Translations under genes and position numbers: made by a program
The notes under the pieces: model-generated
What the model saw: only the letters and a program-made list of their open reading frames with translations
What the model was told of the DNA's origin: nothing
Databases searched by the model: none
Assembly: GCA_003501565.1 (NCBI GenBank)
Contig: DNPC01000813.1
Coordinates: 1 to 32,860 of the forward strand
Direction of reading: 5' to 3'
DNA: 32,860 nt
Source: Planctomycetaceae bacterium
GTDB taxonomy: Bacteria; Planctomycetota; Planctomycetia; Pirellulales; Pirellulaceae
Part shown: positions 7,665 through 16,459 of the stretch, piece after piece
Position numbering within the stretch: the first letter of the stretch is position 1
Layout: each line of letters begins with the position of its first letter

Positions 7665-8702
7665 GTGACGAGAAGGCGACGGCGGAAGAATACGCCCAAC
7701 ATCAATTTCTTGTCCGACGATGAATTGTTGGACATGCGAATGTGTGACCTTGGCCTCTCACTGCATGGCACGGTCATTGAAGATCGCATCAAACAACTCT
7801 ATTCGGAATTGGCGGACCGTGGACTGTCTTTTCGTCCACACTGCTGGTTGAGCGACGAATGGTTTTCGCCGGATGGCGTACCTGGCATTGCGATTCCGTT
7901 CTACTTGGCTCATCCAAGGCTCATTCGCCTTGAGCGCAAGCAGGTCCTGGAGGTCGAAGGCGGCACCCAAGACTGGTTCATGAAGATCATGCGTCATGAG
8001 GCCGGACACGCTATCGATACCGCTTACAGGCTTCGACGGCGGAAAAGTTACCGAGAAGCGTTCGGCCGCGTGTCGGTGCCATACCCAGATTACTACATGC
8101 CTAAACCGTTCAGCCGCAGTTATGTACTGCACTTGGACATGTGGTACGCCCAATCTCATCCAGTCGAGGACTTTGCGGAGACTTTCGCCGTTTGGCTGCG
8201 TCCGCGAAGTCGTTGGCGGGCACAGTATCGCGGCTGGCCGGCGCTAAAGAAGCTGGAATTCGTTAACGAGACGATGCAAACGCTCCTAAATGCAAAACCG
8301 GCGGTCAAGAGCCGGCAACACGTCGATCCCCTTCGAAGCATTAGAAAGACGCTGCGCGAGCACTACGAAAGCAAACGGGCACATTACGGACTGGATTACC
8401 CAAACTTCTACGATCGCGATCTACGGCGACTGTTTTCTGATAAGCCTGAACACAGCCGCAATCCAACGGCTTCTGCGTTTCTACGTCGTTACCGAACAGA
8501 GCTTCGAAAGGCCGTGGCCAAGTGGACCGGTGAATACCAGTACACGATTGACCAAGTTCTGTCAGAGATGATCGAAAGATGCCGCGAGCTAGATTTGCGT
8601 TGCTCAGCGGGGGATGACCAAACGAAACGCGATCTGATGATCCTGCTGACCGTCCAAACGATGAACTTCTTACATGAAGGGCATCACCGGGTAGCCCTAT
8701 GA
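7665..8702 (+). CDS. Putative zinc metallopeptidase (HEAGH) of an amidoligase cluster
   Basis: A 345-residue protein without signal peptide or membrane segment, so probably cytosolic. The zinc motif HEAGH is at residues 111-115, and an acidic helix PVEDFAETFAVWL (about 166-178) should supply the third ligand, Glu168 or Glu172, giving a gluzincin-like site. The N-terminus is strongly basic (TRRRRRK). I do not recognise a characterised family; it resembles the uncharacterised putative zinc-binding metallopeptidases found near amide-bond ligases. The start is GTG 7665, with AAGGGA about ten bases upstream; the nearby ATG at 7654 runs straight into a stop. Its stop overlaps the ATP-grasp start by four bases (ATGA, 8699-8702), so the two are translated together and probably work on the same peptide. 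Confidence 0.7.
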   Translation: MTRRRRRKNTPNINFLSDDELLDMRMCDLGLSLHGTVIEDRIKQLYSELADRGLSFRPHCWLSDEWFSPDGVPGIAIPFYLAHPRLIRLERKQVLEVEGGTQDWFMKIMRHEAGHAIDTAYRLRRRKSYREAFGRVSVPYPDYYMPKPFSRSYVLHLDMWYAQSHPVEDFAETFAVWLRPRSRWRAQYRGWPALKKLEFVNETMQTLLNAKPAVKSRQHVDPLRSIRKTLREHYESKRAHYGLDYPNFYDRDLRRLFSDKPEHSRNPTASAFLRRYRTELRKAVAKWTGEYQYTIDQVLSEMIERCRELDLRCSAGDDQTKRDLMILLTVQTMNFLHEGHHRVAL

Positions 8703-9718
8703 AGCAACTTCGCGTCCTGGCTTTGGTCAATGAAAACCTGGTTCCGCCAGAGTCCATGGAGGGCAAATCGGACAAAGAAATCGACGAATGGAAAACCGAG
8801 TATGACGTTGTCTCGACTCTACGGGAGATGGGACATAACGTCGAAGTCCTGGGCGTTAGCGACGATCTGACACCGATTCGCAATTCTATTCGCCGACATA
8901 AACCCCAAATCGCTTTCAATTTGCTGGAAGAGTTTCATGGCGTGGTCACTTATGACAACGCAATCGTCAGCTACCTGGAGCTGATGCGGCAATCCTACAG
9001 CGGCTGCAATCCCCGGGGGTTGATGATTTCTAAGGATAAGGCGCTGTCCAAGAAAATCTTGGCGTTCCATCGCATTCCCTCGCCGAAGTTCACTGTATTT
9101 CCACTTGGACGCAAAGTCGTGAGGCCCAAGCGACTTCAGTTTCCAATCTTCGTGAAAAGTGTTATCGACGATGCCTCGCTCGGCATTTCCCAGGCCTCCG
9201 TCGTTCACGATGACAAAGAACTGGCTGAGCGCGTCGCTTTTGTCCACGAACACACGCTGGCGGATGCTTTGGCCGAGGAGTACATCGAGGGTAGAGAGCT
9301 GTATGTCGGAGTGCTCGGGAACGATCGCTTGCAGACGCTCCCGATCTGGGAACTCTACTTTACCAAGAGCGACGTTCCGGTGATTGCCACGCGCAAGGTC
9401 AAATGGGATCGTGGTTACCAGGAGAAATTGGGCGTCGAAACCAGCCTCGCCAAGGACCTTGGGCCCAAAGTTGAACAACAAATTGCCCGCATCTGCAAGA
9501 AGGTCTACAAATCCTTGGACCTGAGCGGCTATGCTCGTATGGATCTCCGGCTGCGTCCCGATGGACGCGTTTATGTGCTGGAAGCCAACGCGAACCCCAA
9601 CTTGGCGTACGGCGAAGACTTCGCAGAGTCCGCCGAAAAAGCCGGGCTCACATACGAAGATCTCCTTAGCAAGATCATCGGCTTGGGCCTCCGCTACCGA
9701 GCCCCATGGAAGCTGTAA
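8699..9718 (+). CDS. ATP-grasp ligase, D-Ala-D-Ala ligase/RimK-like
   Basis: A 339-residue ATP-grasp enzyme expected to activate a carboxylate as acyl-phosphate and join it to an amine. The fold can be followed: N-terminal Rossmann-like domain (1-105, with AFNLLEEFHG as in Ddl enzymes), a lysine-rich lid entry SKDKALSKKILAFHRIPSPKF (about 111-131), the ATP lysine in FVKSVIDDASLGIS (Lys153), the adenine hinge EEYIEGREL, and the Mg site ARMDLRL (Asp282) plus EANANPNL (Glu295, Asn297). The last replaces the EVNTLPG usual in Ddl, suggesting a substrate other than D-alanine. It is translationally coupled to the preceding metallopeptidase. Housekeeping Ddl is unlikely given this company; peptide or small-molecule ligation is the better guess. 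Confidence 0.82.
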   Translation: MKQLRVLALVNENLVPPESMEGKSDKEIDEWKTEYDVVSTLREMGHNVEVLGVSDDLTPIRNSIRRHKPQIAFNLLEEFHGVVTYDNAIVSYLELMRQSYSGCNPRGLMISKDKALSKKILAFHRIPSPKFTVFPLGRKVVRPKRLQFPIFVKSVIDDASLGISQASVVHDDKELAERVAFVHEHTLADALAEEYIEGRELYVGVLGNDRLQTLPIWELYFTKSDVPVIATRKVKWDRGYQEKLGVETSLAKDLGPKVEQQIARICKKVYKSLDLSGYARMDLRLRPDGRVYVLEANANPNLAYGEDFAESAEKAGLTYEDLLSKIIGLGLRYRAPWKL

Positions 9719-9733
9719 GAACTGAGTTCTCGA

Positions 9734-9761
9734 CTGCTTTGCGGTGAGTTAACTCAAGCAG
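9734..9761. terminator. Weak inverted repeat between convergent genes
   Basis: CTGCTT (9734-9739) pairs with AAGCAG (9756-9761), and a perfect 12-bp palindrome TGAGTTAACTCA (9745-9756) lies inside. It sits in the 30-bp gap between the convergent ATP-grasp and carboxylate-amine ligase genes and overlaps the latter's stop. No T-tract, so a terminator role is tentative. Confidence 0.25.
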
Positions 9762-10870
9762 GGATCACACAGCTCGCTAACGATCGACTTAGGGTCCCCG
9801 CTACGGGATAGTATCTCACGTTGCCTCGTAGCGAAACTTGCACCGGCCGTGATTTCCTTGACCAACAACAGTTCTGATTCACAGCCAAGATCCTGAGAGA
9901 TCCCCTGAAGTTGATCGACCAACGTATTCACGGTTTCGCGTACCGGGACGACTCGGTAATCACGAGCATCGACTAGCCGGGCATCAATCCCATACCGAGC
10001 GGCCCGCCATTTGTTTTGTCGGACCATCATGGGATGGCAGTCGAACTGGTACGCCCCTTCGTCAATCTCATCACTCAGGAAATTAACTAAGCACTGTACC
10101 AGAGCTGTCAACGCCAAGACGTGATCCATGCTCCCTGGCATATCGCACATCCTGACTTCGACGGTACCGAAATTGTGGTGTGGTCGAACATCCCACCAGA
10201 TTTCTCGAATCGAGTTGATGAAGCCGGTATCGATCATGTGGTTCACCAGCCAAACATATTCGCTCCAGTTTCGCATCAGGCTCGGCAGTCCGGCCGTAGG
10301 GAGCCCCTCCATCAACTTAGTCCGATAAGACTCAAGTCCCGTGTCCTGGTTCTGCCAATAGGGACTGGATGCAGACAGAGCCAGCAACGTGGGTAAGTGC
10401 TGCATGATACGATCGCAAATCATGACAGCTTTGTCCCCTGAATCGACACCGACATGCACATGCATTCCGAATGTCACTAAACGGCGAGCCATCTGCTGCA
10501 ACAGCTTTACCAAGCTAATGTAACGAGGGTCCTCCGTCGTATGTTGGTTTTCCCAAAAGCTGAATGGATGGGTACCGGCCCACCAGAGTTTCGCTCCACA
10601 GTGCCCGGCTGCCTCACGCAAATGCACCAACTTGCCGCCCAGGTCATCCTGGATTTCGCCAACATTGCTGCACACTCCGCTAATTACCTCGACACAAGAC
10701 TGCACCAGCTCGTGCTTGTAGCAATTGGATTCGGGAGCAGTTTCCTGTAGACGTTCCAGGATCTGATTAGACGCACTAGTTAAGTCCAGTGTGTTTTCAT
10801 CGATGATCCCAAGCTCTAGTTCAACGCCCAACGTCTGAGAAGTGTTTCCGTTAAAGGAGAGTTTGGCCAT
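9749..10870 (-). CDS. Carboxylate-amine ligase, GCS2 / YbdK family
   Basis: A 373-residue member of the glutamate-cysteine ligase family 2 (YbdK type, usual length about 370), which forms amide bonds with ATP by a glutamine-synthetase-like fold. Motifs: the glutamate/Mg strand GVELELG (residues 15-21), CVEVISGV, the FGMHVHVGVD metal histidines (about 128-137), and RPHHNFGTVEVRMCD (about 230-244), all at their expected order and spacing. YbdK itself has weak glutamate-cysteine ligase activity, and many members have other, unknown substrates. ATG 10870 begins the typical N-terminus; a TTG at 10930 would overlap the upstream gene. It follows the M20 amidohydrolase by 49 bases on the same strand, and it faces the ATP-grasp/metallopeptidase pair. 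Confidence 0.87.
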   Translation of the reverse strand: MAKLSFNGNTSQTLGVELELGIIDENTLDLTSASNQILERLQETAPESNCYKHELVQSCVEVISGVCSNVGEIQDDLGGKLVHLREAAGHCGAKLWWAGTHPFSFWENQHTTEDPRYISLVKLLQQMARRLVTFGMHVHVGVDSGDKAVMICDRIMQHLPTLLALSASSPYWQNQDTGLESYRTKLMEGLPTAGLPSLMRNWSEYVWLVNHMIDTGFINSIREIWWDVRPHHNFGTVEVRMCDMPGSMDHVLALTALVQCLVNFLSDEIDEGAYQFDCHPMMVRQNKWRAARYGIDARLVDARDYRVVPVRETVNTLVDQLQGISQDLGCESELLLVKEITAGASFATRQREILSRSGDPKSIVSELCDPCLS

Positions 10871-10919
10871 GGGGCACGGTTCCGAATCTCGTTTATTGGA
10901 TCGCCCAGTACTGCTAACG

Positions 10920-12212
10920 CTACGCAGCAAAGTGATCGATCGCCATTGCAGCCATTAGCTTAGCACCGATCGCTATCGCGCGTTCGTCCACATCAAAGTT
11001 GGGCGTATGCAACGGTTCGTGCCCAATTTGCGGACCTGCAACGCCAAGCCGATACATGGCGCCAGCATGCTGCTGTAGGTAGAAAGAAAAATCCTCACTG
11101 CCCATACTCGGCTGAGCAATTTCTTCCACGGCTGCCGGATCAATGACGCGTTCTGCAACGTACCCTAACCGCTCAACCAGATGTTTGTCGTTTATGACTG
11201 CCGGCGCAGACATGATCGTTGAATAGGCCACTTCACATCCGGTCTGTTGAAAGATAGAGTCGCCTATCGCGTTGATCTTTGAAAGTGCAACCAACCGCGA
11301 GTCTGCGTCTAGCGACCGTAGCGATCCACGCAGCACCGCTTCGTCGGGTATGACATTCGCGCTATGACCTGCTTCCATTTGACCAATCGAAATGACAATC
11401 GTCTCATGTGGGTTTACGACGCGTGGCACACAGCGGTAGACAGCTTGAACCCATGCCGAGGCGGCGTCGATGGCGTCGTGACTAAGATGTGGGCGCGCAC
11501 CATGACCGCCTTTACCGCTGAATCGCACTTCGAAGATGTCGCAAGCAGCAGTAAACGGACCATCAAGCAAGCCAATTTTTCCGACCGCGCGCGTCGGATC
11601 CACGTGCAACGCGAGCACTGATTCGACTTCATGCATCACATCGTGCGCGATCATGTAACGGGCGCCTTGGGCAATTTCCTCCGCAGGCTGGAAGATTGCG
11701 CGAACGGCGACATCCCAAGGAAGTTTGCCACTGAGGTGCATCTGATGCAAAATTTGCATCGCACCAACAACAACGCTGGCGTGTACGTCGTGCCCGCAAG
11801 CGTGCATCACACCGTCAACCTGGCTACGATACGACACAGCTTTCGAGTCCGAGATCGGTAAGGCATCAATATCACCGCGAATCGCAAATTTCTTGCGATG
11901 CGCGCATTCCGGTGAGGATACGAAGTCCGCTATCAAGCCGCGTCCTTCCGCGTTTCTACCATTTGCCAGTTCAATTGAACTGCCCGCGCCAATGACTTGT
12001 GGTGCGATACCAATTCCATCCAAGACGGCGGCCAACCGCTGAGTCGTTTCAAATTCTTGCCCAGACAGCTCGGGGTGCTGGTGCAATTGTCGCCGCAGCT
12101 CCCGCCACTGATCACACAAGGAATCAGCGATAGCAACTAAGTCTGAGTACCAAGTTTGTGATTCAGGGTTCGACATTCTCTTTCGCAGTTCTGCCAGGCA
12201 TGCAACGACCAT
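10920..12212 (-). CDS. M20 family amidohydrolase (hippurate/IAA-amino-acid hydrolase type)
   Basis: A 430-residue metallo-amidohydrolase of the M20D type that cleaves N-acyl amino acids or similar amides. Metal-site motifs: RGDIDALPI (112-120), HACGHDVH (137-144, Cys and His ligands), QPAEE (175-179), LHVDP (202-206) and, after the dimerisation domain entry GKGGHGARPH (233-242), the late SEDFSFY and GHEPLHTPNFDVDE segments. No signal peptide. ATG 12212 has GGAG eight bases upstream, better than the internal ATG at 12176. Together with the carboxylate-amine ligase 49 bases downstream it forms a two-gene unit that can build and break amides; the natural substrate is unknown. Confidence 0.9.
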   Translation of the reverse strand: MVVACLAELRKRMSNPESQTWYSDLVAIADSLCDQWRELRRQLHQHPELSGQEFETTQRLAAVLDGIGIAPQVIGAGSSIELANGRNAEGRGLIADFVSSPECAHRKKFAIRGDIDALPISDSKAVSYRSQVDGVMHACGHDVHASVVVGAMQILHQMHLSGKLPWDVAVRAIFQPAEEIAQGARYMIAHDVMHEVESVLALHVDPTRAVGKIGLLDGPFTAACDIFEVRFSGKGGHGARPHLSHDAIDAASAWVQAVYRCVPRVVNPHETIVISIGQMEAGHSANVIPDEAVLRGSLRSLDADSRLVALSKINAIGDSIFQQTGCEVAYSTIMSAPAVINDKHLVERLGYVAERVIDPAAVEEIAQPSMGSEDFSFYLQQHAGAMYRLGVAGPQIGHEPLHTPNFDVDERAIAIGAKLMAAMAIDHFAA

Positions 12213-12376
12213 TCAGATCACTCCAGTATGAACACTGTCACCGTTCGGGCTAGTCCAGGCTGTAGCAGCTTTCGCGACTTACGGCCCTGCGGTCGCAAAT
12301 TGGGCCTCCAGCAGTGCCTTACCCACTAGAAATCTCGCAAACCAAGTAACGCCCGGCCTTCGTATCCCACGGACGC

Positions 12377-12382
12377 TATAAT
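12377..12382 (+). promoter_or_regulatory. Consensus -10 box (TATAAT)
   Basis: A perfect TATAAT, 79 bases before the first sulfatase start and inside the 248-bp divergent spacer. The expected -35 position does not resemble TTGACA, so this is a tentative sigma-70-type promoter, possibly activator-dependent. Confidence 0.3.
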
Positions 12383-12460
12383 GCAAATCCAAAGCACCAG
12401 TACCACGACCGCCCGTCAATTCACAACAGCTCAGGTTCAACAATCAGACCGCCAAACAGG

Positions 12461-13945
12461 ATGAAACTTCTGACCATACACTCATGCTTGCGGGCGTCAC
12501 TTGGGTTCCTCTTTGCGTGCACAGTGGTGTTGTGCAGCAGATCGTCTCTTGCTGACGAAGCTCCACCAAACATAGTGGTGTTGCTGTGCGACGACTTGGG
12601 CTACGGCGATTTGGGATCCTTTGGGCATCCTCACATCAAAACGCCAAATTTGGACAAATTAGCGGCCAGAGGCATTCGGTTGACGGCCTGCTACGCAGCT
12701 TCAGCGGTGTGTTCTTCGAGCCGGGCTGGCCTGTTGACGGGTCGCAACCCCAATCGTGATGGAATCTATGATTGGTTGCCAGGCGGTATTCCGGTCTACC
12801 TGTCGACTCGTATACCCAATATCGCCAGCACGCTAAGCGCTGCCGGCTACCAGACGGCATTGGTCGGCAAATGGCACTTAAACGGGCTCTTCAACGACTC
12901 ACGACAACCGCAGCCGGGTGCATATGGGTTTGACCACTGGATGGCAACACAAAACAACGCCTCACCAAGTCATCAAAAGCCGAATAACTTCGTTCGCAAT
13001 GGCCAAGCTGTCGGCAAACTGGAGGGCTACAGTTGCCAAGAGGTGGCGAGCGAGGCGATTGGTTGGCTGGACGGCATCGACCGAGACAGACCGTTCTTCA
13101 TGCATATCTGCTTTCACGAGCCACATGAACCGGTTGCGAGCCCAAAGGCGTTAACTGATTCCTACCGAGACGTCGCCAAGAACGAGAAACAGGCCGAGTA
13201 CTTCGCGAATGTGACGAACATGGACGATGCGGTAGGCCGTATCGTCGAATCGCTTCGAAAGCGGCGACTCCTTAACAACACGCTCATCTTTTTCACCAGT
13301 GACAACGGCCCCGAGACGCTGAACCGTTACAAAGGCGCAGCCCGCAGTTATGGGACTACCGGCGACCTAAGGGCCATGAAGCTACACGTCTACGAAGGTG
13401 GCATTCGCGTTCCCGGGATCATTCATTGGCCTGCGAAAATCCGCACACCCCGCGAAGACAATACGCCAGTTTCAGCGGTCGACCTATTGCCAACCTTGCA
13501 GGCACTCTCTGGCATCACGCTCGACGCCGAACACAGCATCGATGGAACAAGTTTGCTCGATTGGATCGACGGTGCCCCGCTGGATCGAAAGACGCCGCTG
13601 TATTGGTTCTACTATCGCGCGCTGTCTCCGCCGCGCTTCGCCATTCGTAGCGGGCGTTGGAAGCTAGTCGCTAGCTGGAACGGACCACTCATGCTTGAGG
13701 CTAGGGGCGGTCCCGGCGGACGCAATATCAATCCTGAAGCGATCAAAATTTTCAAACAAGCGACGCTTAGCGGCTTTGAGCTCTACGATATGTCACTTGA
13801 CCAAGCCGAAAAACATGACGTTTCTCACGAACATCCTGAAACGCTCGACCGACTTAAGAAAAAAGCTATCGTGCTGTTCACTCGACTTCAGTCCGAAGGC
13901 CCTGATTGGCCCGAAACGGCCGATTATTGGGCTGGTCGAAAGTAG
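12461..13945 (+). CDS. Sulfatase (arylsulfatase-type), exported
   Basis: A 494-residue type I sulfatase with an N-terminal signal peptide (cleavage near SLADEA), acting outside the cytoplasm on sulfated polysaccharides or other sulfate esters. The calcium aspartates are in LLCDDLGYGD (Asp44, Asp45). The formylglycine cysteine is Cys84 in AVCSSSRAGLLTGR; the third position of the CxPxR signature is Ser instead of Pro or Ala. GKWHL carries the usual active-site Lys and His, and FFTSDNGPE the second metal pair. Overall length and order match the family. It opens a plus-strand run with the PhoD-like phosphatase 54 bases downstream, suggesting joint release of sulfate and phosphate from a polymer. 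Substrate cannot be told. Confidence 0.92.
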   Translation: MKLLTIHSCLRASLGFLFACTVVLCSRSSLADEAPPNIVVLLCDDLGYGDLGSFGHPHIKTPNLDKLAARGIRLTACYAASAVCSSSRAGLLTGRNPNRDGIYDWLPGGIPVYLSTRIPNIASTLSAAGYQTALVGKWHLNGLFNDSRQPQPGAYGFDHWMATQNNASPSHQKPNNFVRNGQAVGKLEGYSCQEVASEAIGWLDGIDRDRPFFMHICFHEPHEPVASPKALTDSYRDVAKNEKQAEYFANVTNMDDAVGRIVESLRKRRLLNNTLIFFTSDNGPETLNRYKGAARSYGTTGDLRAMKLHVYEGGIRVPGIIHWPAKIRTPREDNTPVSAVDLLPTLQALSGITLDAEHSIDGTSLLDWIDGAPLDRKTPLYWFYYRALSPPRFAIRSGRWKLVASWNGPLMLEARGGPGGRNINPEAIKIFKQATLSGFELYDMSLDQAEKHDVSHEHPETLDRLKKKAIVLFTRLQSEGPDWPETADYWAGRK

Positions 13946-13999
13946 ACAGATCAAGATTAGGCTCAGGTTAAAACTAACGGCCCGGCGACTCCACCAGAC

Positions 14000-15541
14000 A
14001 TGCCCTGGATACTCCCTATGCACCTCTGCAAACTTGCCAATTTGCTGATCTCTTTCAGCATTTTTCTGAACGTTTGCCTCGGTTTAACAGCACACTCCAC
14101 CGCATCGGACCCTGACGGCCCGTTCCTCGCCAATGCGACACGCAATAGCTGGGCAGATCAGACCTCGATTGTTATCTGGACGCGAACCACGGCCACACGG
14201 GAATTCAATGCCGATGGGCAACAATTCGTTGATCTGACCAGAGCGGAGATTAGCAAGTTCAATGCGAACCCGGATGCGGACGCAATCCGAGACGCCCAAC
14301 TGCCCGACGGCGCAGATTTGGCCGACATGCTCGGAGCTTGCCCCGGAAAAGCTGGGCAAGTCCGATTGACGTACTTCCCGAGCGGCAATAAACCCGCCGC
14401 CCGGTCAACGCCGTGGCGTACAACGCGCGAAGAACAAGACTTCACGGCCCAATGGAAGATCGTCGATCTGCTTCCGGGAACAAAATATTCGACAATCGTT
14501 GAAGCTAGATCGCTCAGCGATGGTAGCGATGCGACAGCAGTCGTTACGGGCACTTTTCAAACTGCCCCAGAGTCGACGGAGGCCCGAGATGTAACGTTCT
14601 GTTTTACAACCTGCCACGATTTCATACGCCGTGACGACGGAATGCTGGGTCACAAAATATACCCATCAATGACGCGAATGCAGCCCGATTTCGTAGTTCA
14701 CGCTGGCGACATCGAGTATTACGACAAACCCTCGCCTTGGGCAATGACTAAGGAACTTATGCGTTTCAAATGGGGCCGTATCTTCGCATTGCCGAATTAC
14801 CGCAGTTTCTACAATTCGACCTCAACTTATTTCATGAAAGACGATCATGATACGTTGCGCAACGACTGCTGGGCCGGCCAGACGTATGGAACGATGAGTT
14901 TCGAAGAGGGCGTGAAGCTGTTTAACGAAGAGCAGTTCCCAGCCCACTTTCCGCGATACAAAACCGTTAACTGGGGCAAAGAGCTTCAGGTCTGGTTCTT
15001 AGAAGGCCGCGACTACCGCAGTCCGAATACGATACCGGATGGTCCGGAGAAGACCATTTTGGGTGCGGAGCAGAAGGCGTGGCTGTTCAAGACGCTAAGC
15101 GAATCAACGGCAACCTTCAAAATCGTCTGTAGCCCAACTCCCATCGTCGGGCCTGACCGCAAGAACAAGAAAGACAACCATGCCAACAATACCTTCGCGT
15201 ACGAAGGCGACGAAATTCGCGACAACCTGTCGAAGTTAGAAAACGTGATCGTGCTGTGTGGTGATCGTCACTGGCAGTATGCTTCGGTCGACAAACAGAC
15301 TCAGCTCTGGGAGTTTGGTTGCGGCCCCGGTAGCGACAAACACCAATTCGGGTGGAAAGCGGGTGACCAACGCCCAACGCACCAGTTCCTACGTGTCAAA
15401 GGCGGTTTCCTCTCCGGTGCATTAACACACAGTGAATCTGGAATTCCCAAATTGACAATACGTCACCACAAAACAACGGGGGAAGCTGTTAGTGAATTCG
15501 TGTTCCCTCAATCCGCCCCCGCACGAGAATCGCATCAATGA
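14000..15541 (+). CDS. PhoD-like alkaline phosphatase / metallophosphatase, exported
   Basis: About 513 residues. A hydrophobic N-terminus (LCKLANLLISFSIFLNVCLGL) acts as signal peptide; the true start may be ATG 14018, since that gives a standard-length signal and GGAT lies upstream. A fibronectin-like N-terminal domain (about 35-190) precedes the catalytic part, as in PhoD. Metal-binding motifs of the metallophosphoesterase fold: FTTCHDF, VVHAGDIEYYDKP, MKDDHDTLRND and VVLCGDRHWQYAS. PhoD enzymes are Ca/Fe phosphodiesterases or phosphomonoesterases of the periplasm. Its last bases overlap the start of the cyclase-family gene (ATGA, 15538-15541), so the two are translationally coupled, an unexpected pairing for an exported phosphatase. 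Confidence 0.88.
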   Translation: MPWILPMHLCKLANLLISFSIFLNVCLGLTAHSTASDPDGPFLANATRNSWADQTSIVIWTRTTATREFNADGQQFVDLTRAEISKFNANPDADAIRDAQLPDGADLADMLGACPGKAGQVRLTYFPSGNKPAARSTPWRTTREEQDFTAQWKIVDLLPGTKYSTIVEARSLSDGSDATAVVTGTFQTAPESTEARDVTFCFTTCHDFIRRDDGMLGHKIYPSMTRMQPDFVVHAGDIEYYDKPSPWAMTKELMRFKWGRIFALPNYRSFYNSTSTYFMKDDHDTLRNDCWAGQTYGTMSFEEGVKLFNEEQFPAHFPRYKTVNWGKELQVWFLEGRDYRSPNTIPDGPEKTILGAEQKAWLFKTLSESTATFKIVCSPTPIVGPDRKNKKDNHANNTFAYEGDEIRDNLSKLENVIVLCGDRHWQYASVDKQTQLWEFGCGPGSDKHQFGWKAGDQRPTHQFLRVKGGFLSGALTHSESGIPKLTIRHHKTTGEAVSEFVFPQSAPARESHQ

Positions 15542-16359
15542 AAATCCGTTTCGAGCACAGCGGGACAGCTTACGAAGCCGATAGCGCGGACAGTTCCTCG
15601 ATTGCAATCACACTTCAGCCAGACGGTCCGCAGGCCAACCATTTCGGCGCACCGTTAGCAACTTCACAGCCACTGCGTTTAGGCGAATTTGTCGGCAAGA
15701 CCGAATTGGGCGGCAGCTGCAACGTCGACCAACTCCAACTCATCCCCCATTGCAATGGCACACACACCGAGACCATCTCGCATATCGTTAACGAAGACAT
15801 TTGGATTGGTCACGCTGCTCAAGATATTTGCTGCCTGGCAGCGGTGGTAAGTGTCCCGGTCACATCCGCCGAGCAGACTCGCGAGTCTTATCGCCCGCCA
15901 TTAGCCCAGTCCGATTCAGTCGTAACGGCCGCTGACCTCCGGAAGGCTTGTGGGCAACTCTCCGCGGCCTCTCCGCAGGCGCTGGTCATCCGCACTCTGC
16001 CAAACGAAATGTCAAAACGCAGCCGACACTATGCGACCGGCAAAGCCCCAGCGTTCTTGACGATTGATGCAATCGAATACATCAACCAGCTTAACGTACG
16101 CCACTTGCTGCTTGATTTGCCCTCCGTGGACCGCATGTATGACGATGGCCTGCTAACAAACCATCATATTTTTTGGGGCGTAAAGGAAAACTCACACTCG
16201 CTTTCGGGTGATAGCTCGCAGGATAAAACCATCACGGAAATGGTCTTTGTCAGTGATGAGCTGGACGATGGGCTCTACTTGCTAAATTTACAGATTCCAC
16301 CGCTGGCGGGTGATGCCGCACCTTCGCGGCCAATGCTCTTGCCGATAACGCAACAATAG
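15538..16359 (+). CDS. Cyclase-family protein, kynurenine-formamidase-like
   Basis: A 273-residue member of the cyclase family (HxGTHxDxPxH), which includes bacterial kynurenine formamidase KynB; without a signal peptide, so cytosolic. The signature here is CNGTHTETISH: the first His is Cys and the Asp is Glu, though the second and third His remain. A His immediately precedes the Cys. I have the impression that this CNGTHTE form is a recognised branch in other bacteria, so it is probably functional with a changed metal site rather than degenerate. Placed 100 bases before kynureninase, it is the natural candidate for hydrolysing N-formylkynurenine. It overlaps the PhoD-like gene by four bases. 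A non-kynurenine substrate remains possible. Confidence 0.72.
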   Translation: MKIRFEHSGTAYEADSADSSSIAITLQPDGPQANHFGAPLATSQPLRLGEFVGKTELGGSCNVDQLQLIPHCNGTHTETISHIVNEDIWIGHAAQDICCLAAVVSVPVTSAEQTRESYRPPLAQSDSVVTAADLRKACGQLSAASPQALVIRTLPNEMSKRSRHYATGKAPAFLTIDAIEYINQLNVRHLLLDLPSVDRMYDDGLLTNHHIFWGVKENSHSLSGDSSQDKTITEMVFVSDELDDGLYLLNLQIPPLAGDAAPSRPMLLPITQQ

Positions 16360-16459
16360 CCCGAAGCGTTTTTCCATGTGCAGCATCAACAGGACTCGAA
16401 TCGGGTCCAGCCAAGAGCCTGCAATCTCACATCGCCAACGGCGGAGCATCTGGGTTCAT

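Noticed and set aside
8699..9718. ATP-grasp gene as the housekeeping D-Ala-D-Ala ligase
   Set aside because: The EANANPN metal motif and coupling to a metallopeptidase differ from Ddl, and no cell-wall genes are nearby.
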